The position numbers and the translations under genes are program-made. The notes under the pieces were generated by a model. It was not told the DNA's origin, did not search any database, and saw nothing but the letters and a program-made list of their open reading frames with translations. From assembly GCA_905147135.1 (NCBI GenBank), contig LR990044.1, forward strand, positions 8,870,122-8,934,121: a DNA stretch of 64,000 bases, in the 5' to 3' direction. Positions 56,106-64,000 of the stretch are shown here, one piece after another. Numbering within the stretch: the stretch's first letter is position 1; each line of letters opens with the position of its first letter. Source of the DNA: Blastobasis lacticolella. Its lineage: Eukaryota; Arthropoda; Insecta; Lepidoptera; Blastobasidae.

Positions 56106-56664
56106 AGAATCTGTAACAGAAGTCGTTGATAGTAGTTTTTTTTTTAATAGTTAGACTAGCAGGCATTGCGGCCAATGATGGAGGAAAGAGGTCTGCTACC
56201 GATATCTTCGTTTCAGGTCCTTTGGGCACCAGGTCTCTTGTTCAGCATCAGATATTGGTCAAAGACCTTCGTCTTGAGACACTAAGATATTTTAAACGAG
56301 ATAACCCAACGTTGGTAGATTTCGATTTACTAATTTCATAAACTTATACAGTACCTTATGTTTAGTTGAAACCGAAGCCACATACCAAATACAGATATTT
56401 GATGTGGTTAGTTTGCAGGCGGGCAACCGCAAAGCAATTATGAGATGTTGGAAACAGGAACCGCTGGGAGGCATGAACCCTTGGTGTTTCAATTATAATG
56501 TGATAATTAATTATATAGTCACGAAATTCCTTGTATTTATGAGTAACACCAAATTGGTTGCGAACTGTACGGTTTCAAAGGAACTTGATACCAAGCACAC
56601 TAAGGTTGTGGAATTAACCTAGTGAGGTTTTCCCTGGAGAGTACAACATGGAGTTCTTCAAGAA
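56106..56664. other. Gene-free stretch
   Basis: Two short plus-strand frames (56126-56341, 56404-56622) have no recognisable domain or splice context. Confidence 0.35.
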
Positions 56665-56785
56665 AGGTTTTTACGGGGTTGGCAACGTATAGGTGATGTC
56701 CCTGGTATTGCAAACGTCCATAAGCAGCGGTGACTGTTTACCATTAGGCAGGCCGTTAGTTTGTTTGTTAGTGGTATAAAAAAAC
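56665..56785 (+). mobile_element. LINE-C terminal fragment
   Basis: AAGAAAGGTTTTTACGGGGT (reading FKKGFYG, the LINE C-terminal block), GGCAACGTATAGGTGATGTC, CGGTGACTGTTTACCATTAG, then AAAAAAA. Confidence 0.65.
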
Positions 56786-56986
56786 CCATACACATTAAAT
56801 GGAAAACAACAGCGGTCGAGAGCCCTTTACAATTTTCTCTGAAAATATTTAAGACACCGGATAAAAAAATACTAATTGTTTAACGTAGAACGTGTCACTG
56901 ATCGCTTTGCCCATGTAATTTGTTTGTAATCCTTGAATAACTACCCGGGAAAGGATTTCCAAAGACGTACAGTCAGTTGTAAAGTG

Positions 56987-57035
56987 AAATGACCCCCTTA
57001 GCATACATAAAATATTGTATGCTATGTGGGACCTC
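56987..57035. repeat. Short hairpin repeat, copy 2
   Basis: GACCCCCTTAGCATACATAA, AATATTGTATGCTATGTGGG, ACC form an imperfect stem; a sibling of 41405-41455. Confidence 0.55.
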
Positions 57036-57319
57036 CTCGTTATCAGTATACTCAATTAACGGAAAATTAACCTTGAGGTATCTATTCAAATAAACGAAGA
57101 ATTACTTTGTGTTGATTTGAATGTAAAACCCATTTGCATGACAAAGGTGTAACTTTGGTTTTACTTGAAAAACTGGCTTGGCTTTTTCATACGTATGTAT
57201 TTTTTATTATTTGAGGTTACATTTGACACACGAACTTTGATCCTTTTTATAAAAATTTGTTACCTATTTTGTAAAGTTACAAAAACGAAGTAAGGCTGTT
57301 GTTATAATGAAGTTAAAGT

Positions 57320-57440
57320 AATGAATATTATTATACAATTTTTACCCTTTGTACTATCTGCCATATTTTTTGTATCTGTACTTGTGTTCTCTGGTGTGCA
57401 ATAAAGAGTTTTGTATTGTATTGTATTGTATTGTACTTTA
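57320..57440 (+). mobile_element. LINE 3' tail with TATTG repeats
   Basis: CTGGTGTGCAATAAAGAGTT (AATAAA signal) followed by TTGTATTGTATTGTATTGTA. A 5'-truncated LINE end. Confidence 0.6.
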
Positions 57441-57940
57441 TATAACAAAATTTAAAAAAAGTCTATTGAATACCAAAAATTATTTAACAGAGTTCCGCTT
57501 TGTAACGCATTTCCTTTTCGTTTACTTTTTGTAATTTGTACAAAAATTTTGATTCTGACCCACCTATTAAAAAACGAAGTTCATGACGATGGACGTCCAT
57601 ATATCCACCACTACTACTATGAGGATATTGTTCAAGCAAATTTTTTTTGCGTTTATCAAAAAATATTTCACATGGGCATACAATTGCTGAGAGAAAATTG
57701 CTAGCACAAATTCAAGAAGGCAAACCACAGGGAATCAGCTTGACATAGGTGCTAAATAAATAACCTCAACATATCTACTCTCGAGTAGGTATGAGTACGG
57801 GTGTGTCATAATATTATCTGTCTCCTATCTCTTATTATCCTGCGAGTGTCAGTCCCACATAATTTTACGTAATACCTTAAGCACAAGTGAGGTGGAACGC
57901 AGTTTTAAATGTCATTTCTTTTTCACAGGTAGCCGGCCCG
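57441..57940. other. Gene-free stretch upstream of the globin gene
   Basis: AT-rich to about 57850, then GC content rises toward the globin leader. Nothing distinct recognised. Confidence 0.35.
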
Positions 57941-58370
57941 CAAGATTAGATTAGATACCGGAGATGTGACGAGGCTGGGACAAACGTGTAATTGGCGAAA
58001 CGAAAAAGTGCCAAAAATGGCACCTGCGGCGAATTACGTGAAATTCGTGAGATAGCAAATGCTCTAGAGGTCGTTTTTTGTTCAATTCCTTTTGAGTGGA
58101 TTGTTAATTTAGTCTAGTTTTTCGAATAATTCGATATCGACAGTGTATTGTGAGGACTTGTGCGAAACAAATACCACTCCCAAGCGCGAGTGTATTGAAA
58201 ACGTCGCGTCAATTTCGGTGAGATAAGTGAAACAAGAGTGCGCTCCGAAAACAGTCAAGTGTCAAGTACGATGTCAGGTTTCGACAGCTGTATGGCGAGT
58301 TGAAAATTGACGAAGTTTGTTTGGCGTGTCGTGAATGATGTCTGATTAGGTGCGGGGGGAGTGCTTCGCA
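57941..58370 (+). promoter_or_regulatory. Promoter / 5' leader region of the globin gene, with short upstream ORFs
   Basis: GC-richer than the surroundings. It contains several short upstream reading frames if transcribed: ATG-TGA near 57964, a 12-codon frame near 58015, MSGFDSCMAS at 58271-58303, and MMSD at 58335-58349. The last lies in the same frame as the globin start and ends in TAG 21 nt before it, so the main ATG at 58371 is the first possible start in frame. No clear TATA box; CGACAGTG near 58139 is only a weak initiator match. Confidence 0.4.
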
Positions 58371-58567
58371 ATGGGTTGCCAGTTGGGGAAGTTGGCGGCT
58401 TCCGAGCGGCGGGGAGCCAATAACGTGAGCCAGGACCTGGCTGATGGCCCGCCGCCAGCCACGGACCCGCGGCTCCCTCTCACCGCCAAGCAGAAGTACT
58501 CGATGCTCGCCTCTTGGAAGGGCATCTCCAGGGCTATGGAGAAGACTGGCATCTGTATGTTTATTAA
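58371..58567 (+). CDS. Globin X / neuroglobin-like protein, first coding exon
   Basis: Encodes the N-terminal 65 residues plus two bases of codon 66 of a heme protein. It begins MGCQLGKLAASER: Gly2 and Cys3 make an N-myristoylation plus palmitoylation signal, as known for globin X, which is membrane-anchored. A proline-rich linker (residues 23-36) leads into helix A, LTAKQKYSMLASWKGIS (37-53), and helix B, RAMEKTGICMFI(K). The exon ends AA|GTGAGT, in phase 2. Aligning MFI(K) with the myoglobin B helix puts codon 66 at B12, so this is the conserved B12.2 globin intron. The same alignment puts Phe64 at B10. The start is fixed by an in-frame TAG upstream and a purine at -3 with G at +4. Heme-binding His residues lie in later exons, which I did not find by 64000. 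Globin X is preferred over neuroglobin because of the acylation signal. Confidence 0.88.
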
Positions 58568-58596
58568 GTGAGTATTTTTTTATCTGTCTTTATTGT

Positions 58597-58855
58597 AGGA
58601 CGCCCACCGACTAGGTGGAGTGACCATTTGCGAAAGGCTGCAGGGGTGGTACCGCCTCTCTCGGATAGTACGCCGCCATCTTGGTCCAATTGAGTAAGGA
58701 CTCTGCCTTGCTGCAATTGATCCCTATGTATATAGGTGTATGCTGTATGCAGGAAGCCAAAGACAGGTGTTCCTCCATTGGCCAGGCCTCCTTTGCCTTC
58801 ATTGGAGGAGACCTATGTCCAGCAGTAAACTAGTGTCTAATAGGCTGATGATTGT
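58597..58855 (+). mobile_element. LINE-G (RTE-like) terminus in globin intron 1
   Basis: Begins with a frame reading GRPPTRWSDHLRKAAG, the conserved C-terminal GRP.TRW.DD..K.AG block of RTE-type LINE proteins. It ends GGAGGAGACCTATGTCCAGC, TAATAGGCTGATGATTG. Insertion lies only about 30 nt after the globin donor site. Confidence 0.8.
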
Positions 58856-59218
58856 GGTGTCTTCGTAGCATTATCTAGGTATCCAATGTAAATCTCAGAT
58901 AGAGATATGTATATTGTTATCAACAATGTATGATGTTGAAGTACGAAAATGTTTAGAAATACGTAGCAAATAAATGCTCATACTACCGCCGTGAATAAAG
59001 GCTGGAAATAAATTATTTGCCCCCCGGGAACATACTTGAGCCCAGACCCTTTCATGCTACTAAAACATACACGTATTGTACCTAAACTACCTATATCTAA
59101 AACACTTATCTTATGACACTGTTGTAGTTGTCAAGTAAAGTTATGTTTGTTATTTAAAAAGTAGGTTATGCTGGCGCAATGCATCCCACATTTCAATAAC
59201 CGCTATCACTAGAAATAA
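58856..59218. other. Gene-free part of globin intron 1
   Basis: Nothing recognised. Confidence 0.35.
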
Positions 59219-59290
59219 AATAATCTTCGCGCTAATGTTCCGGTTGTGCTCTCTCGTACGAGAGCCTGGGGTTCGTCTTTACCATGATCA
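59219..59290 (-). mobile_element. SINE-A distal fragment
   Basis: CTTCGCGCTAATGTTCCGGT, TGTGCTCTCTCGTACGAGAG, CTTTACCATGATCA. Confidence 0.65.
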
Positions 59291-59520
59291 TAACGTAACA
59301 AAAAGTGTAATGCGAATAAAATAAATAAATAAAATAAAATAAAAATAAACATTATGTTAGAAATAATTGGTCAAAACATATGGCGTCGACCTAAACTACA
59401 CAGTTTAGTAGACCTTCCTTTATGTTTTAGAGCACAGTATAAAAACCCCACCCCCTGAAGATACCAAATAAGAGTCAAGGTGACACTGTTAAAGCCGAAA
59501 ATGTAATAAAAACAGACCAA

Positions 59521-59925
59521 ATGGTGTGCGTCTCACCGCCTCTGTTTCAGCAGAGTGGTTATTTAGGAACACTTACCCTTTCAGAGCTCAATAACGTCGG
59601 TGGAGAGCAAACGCAACCATATGTAAACAACGTCCGAGTTCTTTTACCGAGAATAACACCTCGCAGGAAAGAAATCAATACCACTCCTATCGTGCAAACA
59701 CCATTAACAACCAAAGAAAATTCCACTGACACCCATAAATTTAACACAGAGTGCCCAGTAAATGTTTCCTCGCACCACACAAAGAAGGCATATATTGAAA
59801 GCGTTAGAAAGGCCTTCAGTGTTATTTCTGGTAATTTATTATTCGGAATTTGGTACGCTGTGACGCTAAGTTACGGGCAGGACGCTCAACTTGTTGAAAG
59901 TTATGTCTTTAAAGACTCCACTTAA
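59521..59925 (+). CDS. Uncharacterised ORF or candidate exon inside the globin intron
   Basis: 134 codons from ATG to TAA; the frame is open back to a TAA inside GTATAAAAAC (59437-59446), itself TATA-like. I recognise no family. The protein is rich in Thr, Asn and Pro in its middle (PRITPRRKEINTTPIVQTPL) with a hydrophobic stretch near the end (ISGNLLFGIWYAVTLSYG), which could be a single membrane segment. TCTCACCGCCTCTGTTTCAG at 59531-59550 is a strong splice-acceptor match, so it might instead be a terminal exon starting at 59551 (QSGYLGTLTL...). It cannot continue globin exon 1, because a phase-2 join runs into a stop. A family-M MITE begins about 35 nt after the stop. It may be a gene nested in the intron or repeat-derived. 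Confidence 0.3.
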   Translation: MVCVSPPLFQQSGYLGTLTLSELNNVGGEQTQPYVNNVRVLLPRITPRRKEINTTPIVQTPLTTKENSTDTHKFNTECPVNVSSHHTKKAYIESVRKAFSVISGNLLFGIWYAVTLSYGQDAQLVESYVFKDST

Positions 59926-59960
59926 TTTATCCACGGGGCGGGAGGGAGTACCTTAGTAAT

Positions 59961-60216
59961 GCGCTTATTACATTTAACTGAATTCAGCAGCTTAAATTCA
60001 GAAGCAAAAAGCGTTAGAGCAAATCAAAATACATTCCGTATTGCTCATAAAATAATGTGAATTTTGTAATCACGCCTTTTGAAAAGCGAAACGACGCGTA
60101 ACATCATTTAAGTGATACAAAAATGAACCTTATTTTATGAGCAATACATTTTTTATTTTCTCTTACTGTTCTTGCTTCTAAATTTAGATGACTAAATTTA
60201 GCCAAATCTAATAAGC
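59961..60216. mobile_element. MITE-like element, family M, best copy
   Basis: Inverted ends GCGCTTATTACATTTAACTG ... and ... TTAGCCAAATCTAATAAGC. Inner arms CTTAAATTCAGAAGCAAAAA against TTCTTGCTTCTAAATTTAG, and ATTGCTCATAAAATAA against TTATTTTATGAGCAAT. The centre contains GAAAAGCGAAACGACGCGTA, shared (inverted) with 13012-13187. Confidence 0.7.
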
Positions 60217-61630
60217 TTATAATTTCGTGCAATATTTCTGATTCATCTTTAATAACGACAAAATATCCGACTTTTTCCAAGATTTCTGGACGTCGCACGG
60301 GAAGGGCTAGAAACTAGAAACATTAAAAACTTTTCCTGCTCTGGTAGCCACGTGTATGATATCATGCCGTACCTAACTGAGAAAATCAAAGTGTACTCAT
60401 ATTTTATTCAAAAAGCAATCCTAGGACTCTAAGCCAAGTTCGACCAAATATGTTTTATTCGTCTCAAAGTGAGCTCCCGGAAATAATCCAGACGAATGTT
60501 GCTTTCTGAGGAACATTCGGCCTAATAAAAAGTTGGAACGTTCCCTTATAACGGGAAAGTTTATTTTCCACTGTATACTTTCTTCAACTTTACCGAGAAG
60601 TCTATTTTTTTTGCTACTCACAGAGCTTGTAATATTTAGGTTTCTGAATGCGAACACAAATGTAACTTTAATTACGAAGTTCCTGTGATGTAATAAAGAC
60701 GATTGGATGGTCAACAAAATTTATCTTAAAACATGTATAAGATGTCAATAAACCTATAGTATTCTAAAGGTTTTGGCTACTCACATAAACGAGCAGATAG
60801 CCCACACTGAAAGTGAATTTTTTGTCCTTCTGACGTGTTCTAATTTAAACAATAGAATAGAGTTGTTACGCCCCACATATACCATGTTGGCATGAAGTCG
60901 CGGACGTGCTTCGTCAGCTCCAGCAAGGTCTCGCAGCCATATAAAGCATTACAGGTCTAATTATACTCTTGAATAATAAGCATTGGGTTAGATAGTGATT
61001 TTAGAGTCTGAGGAGACTAATATAATAATAATATTTGGGACCAATCGGCTCCCGAGACTGTCCAACCAATCTCAGGGTCCGGAAAACCTTGATCAACTAA
61101 TTTATTCTGACCGTTGGTTTCAAAAGTTCCGCCCTCGTGTTTACTAAACACTTATAAAAGTTGTCTGATCTATTATTACCAAGTATGAGTTTTTAAATGA
61201 TACACTCTAAAGGAGTTTCTTTCTAACAGAAACACTCACTGAATGCTACATATGTATTTAGCTTGACCATGTCGCTTTTTTAGTTATTTTGCAATGCAAA
61301 ATTGCATTATAATTATTTTTAAGTAGCTAATGTTTTCATGAGCTATTTAAAAAAAGTTGACGTTGCTTGGCTTGTTAATAATATAATTTTAAATTTTGTG
61401 GAACCGTGCAACAATATTTGCTAACCTTAATAAAAATATTTGGTGGTTTTACCTTTGGTGGTTATATTTTTAATTTTTAGAGTTCCAATTATCATGAGAT
61501 ATAAAATGAGAGCGGACGATAAAGCGAAATGGCAATTACTCCACTAACAAGAGCATGATGATGAGGGGGCAATAAAATAATCCTTTTCGATGAGTTCCTG
61601 GGGCCTAATGGGACAGCTAATGGACTCTTG
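60217..61630. other. Gene-free stretch
   Basis: The minus-strand frame 60421-60717 has no recognisable domain. 61035-61110 is a relative of 37735-37800. No globin exon 2 motif was found here. Confidence 0.35.
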
Positions 61631-61915
61631 TCTCAGCTCAATCAAATTCAAATTTGGAATCATCTGCAAAGAATCTTTTTTAAATGGTAATGTATTACAC
61701 CATAGCCTCCTTCATCTTAGGAGATGATTACACGTGTCGTTAAAATTTAGCAAAAATCGTAACTGAGATATCAAGAAATGTCTCAGCCAAATTAAATTCA
61801 AATTTGGAATCATCTGCAAATAAACTTTTTAAAAATGGTAATGCATTTGCACACGTTACAATAAAATTTATCAAAAATCGTATCTGAGATACCAAGAAGT
61901 TGGTACTAAATACAC
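61631..61915 (+). repeat. Tandem duplication, about 150 bp unit
   Basis: Unit 1 (61631-61780) and unit 2 (61781-61915) share TCTCAGC, AATTCAAATTTGGAATCATC, TGCAAA, AAATGGTAATG, TTAGCAAAAATCGTA-like and CTGAGATA(T/C)CAAGAA in the same order. No coding meaning. Confidence 0.75.
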
Positions 61916-62276
61916 AATTTTGAACGGCTCTAGTTTATAAACTTTCACTGAATATAAAATTAACGACGGACCCGTAAAACAACAGATCAAATAAACGTTT
62001 GAAGGGAAAATGTAACCTAAAGTTGACTAAAGTCTGTAATTTAAGGTACGACTGTTTCCAGAACTTTTAAAATAATTCGACACTTTCCCGTAGTTACTTG
62101 AGTTTTTGTCTGTTTCGCTTTCTTTTTTGTTTTATTATTTTTAGCGGAAACAGCTTAATGGACTATTCGTTAGGAACAATTGTTCTTAGCTCCACCAGTT
62201 GCGCTGACTAATAAATTGATTTGAACTCGGAATATCTAGTAATTTGCTTTTACATCGAAACTCGGCAATCATTATC
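61916..62276. other. Gene-free stretch
   Basis: Nothing recognised. Confidence 0.35.
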
Positions 62277-62550
62277 GTCATCTTGGTTAATAATATTAAT
62301 ATTTGGTTAATATCCCGGTTATGTTCTCGCGCACGAGAGACCGGGTCCGCCTAGTCCATGATCCAGGATCTGGTAGATCAGGTAATTACAGTGGAGCGAC
62401 TGCCATCTGACCTCCATGACCCTGATATCAGGGGAACCTGACTTGGATCATGATTACACATTCAGGCGCCTAAATGTGCGGTTTCATCACGATGTTTTCC
62501 CTCACCGTAAGAGCATCGGTTAGTATTCAGCTAATGTACATAACTCAGAA
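62277..62550 (-). mobile_element. SINE-A copy, head missing
   Basis: TCTCGCGCACGAGAGACCGG, CTAGTCCATGATCCAGGATC, GAGCGACTGCCATCTGACCT, GTTAGTATTCAGCTAATGTA. The tRNA-like head is not present. Confidence 0.75.
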
Positions 62551-62619
62551 ATAGCTAAAGCTATCAGAGTTACTATTGACTCAAGAGTTGATACCAATAG
62601 TGATTGTGTTATTAGATAG

Positions 62620-62745
62620 GTGGCTACTTACATCGCACATGTTATCGGGTTTATTACCACGGATAGTACTAACAAACTATACTAACCGTCGTGGTAATAA
62701 AACCGATAACATATGCGATTAAAGTGTAGTGAACAACCACGAAAG
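62620..62745. repeat. Hairpin (MITE-like) repeat
   Basis: ATGTTATCGGGTTTATTACC, ACG (62639-62661) pairs with CGTGGTAATAAAACCGATAA, CAT (62690-62712) with one mismatch; pairing extends outward over ATCGCA-type sequence toward the ends. The loop is about 28 nt. Confidence 0.7.
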
Positions 62746-64000
62746 TCTTAAAACCTATATAGATGGATAGATTAATAAACTCTATGTTCAATTTTAGTTT
62801 TGCATACCATATTTCTGAGTACGAAGTACCAACAAGTTGGACGTTAGGTTGGACTAAATCGATTATCTTTCTAAGAAAATTATTAGATAGTAAGCACTAT
62901 TACATACTCGTAAGTATCAATGTTGGTTAAGTATGTGATACTAAATAGAGGAGATTCATATGACTAAAGGGCCCGTTTATACGTCGCCGCTTACAAACCG
63001 CATAGTAAACGCGTACTCGGCGCGCACATGACACGACGCGGTGTCTGTTCGGGTGCAACACGATTCCTGTGCGGGGACTATGCGGGCGCTGTGCGTTTTT
63101 GTACAAATAATAAATTAAACTTTCTGTCTTTAGTAGGTATAGACACCAAAATTGACGATTTTTTTTCGGATGTACCTATATTTGCAGAAATATTTTGAAT
63201 TTAATTTAAAATACTAAAATGAATACTTGATTACGAAAATAGAGTATTTTTAGATGCTTATATGTCGCCAGAAGATCTTAAGTTTTTACATGTATTTTTT
63301 AATTTTGTGGCTGTAACATTACGATAAAGAAAGTTATTAAAATGACATGATAATGTCGTCTGCTTATAGGTACCTGCAAAGTATTTCATTGTAATCAGAT
63401 ATGTAACTCCAAAAATTTAAAAAATTTCCTTTGGTATATGAAAATCACGATTTTCGTCATCTTCGCCATACGAAACGCCAATTGCTTAGCCAACCTATTA
63501 CTTGCCAACAGGCCTTGTCACATTTGCCGAAACTTTGAACCATATTTCGGCAAGTAAGAAAACACTGAAAGCCTTTCAATCTTCCCACCACAGCGATCTT
63601 GACCCATTTCCTGTGGCATGTTGACAAAAAACACCTTAATGTCAGGTTGAGTTAACGAAACATATACACGTATATGTTTGTCGTAAAAGGGTATTTCGTT
63701 CAAGGCGTTTCGTTGGTATTTAGCACCTGCGTAACTAATTCACTTGGAACGCCCTTTGCGTTATTTAGTAGGCCTACGCCCCTTTTGGTACTGCGATATT
63801 AAAGGGCTTCAGCTATGATCGCGTGCTATTCTGATATTATTGAAGTGAGGACGCATTACTGAATTAAAAATGTATTATAGTGTTTCCGATTAGATATCTG
63901 GGGGGCGATTCTCGCGCATTCGACATTGTCTCTAGCCATAAATATCTATTAAAAAGTCACTGAATCTCTATTGCAAGCAAAAAATTTATATTCAACGACT
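62746..64000. other. Gene-free stretch to the window end
   Basis: 62985-63105 is GC-rich (ACTCGGCGCGCACATGACAC) and looks like part of a dispersed repeat. No globin exon or other gene is recognised. Confidence 0.35.

Noticed and set aside
58346..58802. Minus-strand frames opposite the globin exon and its intron
   Set aside because: Shadows of the globin exon and of the RTE-like fragment; the plus-strand reading has family motifs and a splice donor.
61570..61620. Globin exon 2 beginning near CTTTTCGATGAGTTCCTGG
   Set aside because: Reads LFDEFLGPNGTANG, which lacks the expected CD and E helix pattern, and no acceptor site precedes it in the right phase.
1..64000. CRISPR arrays, bacterial operons, phage or plasmid modules
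   Set aside because: No regularly spaced direct repeats with unique spacers, no ribosome-binding-site-led gene strings; all supported genes are spliced and eukaryotic.

Overview
The window looks like AT-rich nuclear DNA of a moth or butterfly (Lepidoptera). The evidence is eukaryotic split genes, many non-LTR retrotransposon (LINE) tails and tRNA-derived SINEs of kinds familiar from lepidopteran genomes, terminal-inverted-repeat elements, and frequent TAGGTACCTA-type palindromes. There are no bacterial operons, no CRISPR array and no rRNA genes. The species cannot be named from the sequence alone.

Only two host genes are supported. (1) A two-exon minus-strand gene, 33876 down to 29107, encodes a 110-residue homologue of UQCRB/QCR7, the 14 kDa subunit of mitochondrial complex III. 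Its phase-0 intron of about 4.4 kb holds a decayed antisense LINE, a minisatellite, and older SINE and LINE debris. (2) The first coding exon (58371-58567, plus strand) of a globin X / neuroglobin-like protein has an N-terminal Met-Gly-Cys acylation signal and ends exactly at the classical B12.2 globin intron position. Its later exons were not found before the window ends. An uncharacterised ORF (59521-59925) and a possible small exon (18382-18513) are weaker candidates.

The rest is mostly mobile DNA. 1-16 kb: LINE relics, a 1.65 kb element with 200 bp inverted repeats and nested insertions, and a striking 1.9 kb fold-back element (10632-12543) with 698 bp arms that carries two oppositely oriented pieces of a mariner-like transposase. 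16-29 kb: sparse repeats, a 16 bp perfect hairpin, SINEs with clear target-site duplications. 29-34 kb: UQCRB. 34-57 kb: MITE-like elements, an RTE-like LINE ORF relic, tRNA-Gly-derived SINEs, many short LINE tails. 57-64 kb: globin exon and its intron, with an RTE-like tail, a MITE copy and SINE copies.

Family letters are local labels for this window: SINE-A, SINE-B, SINE-D (tRNA-Gly-derived), LINE-C (CR1/jockey-like 3' end), LINE-G (RTE-like), E (tail of CATA repeats), R and S (other dispersed lepidopteran repeats), L3 (LINE 3' tails), M (MITE-like). All repeat boundaries are read by eye and approximate unless a target-site duplication or arm symmetry fixes them.
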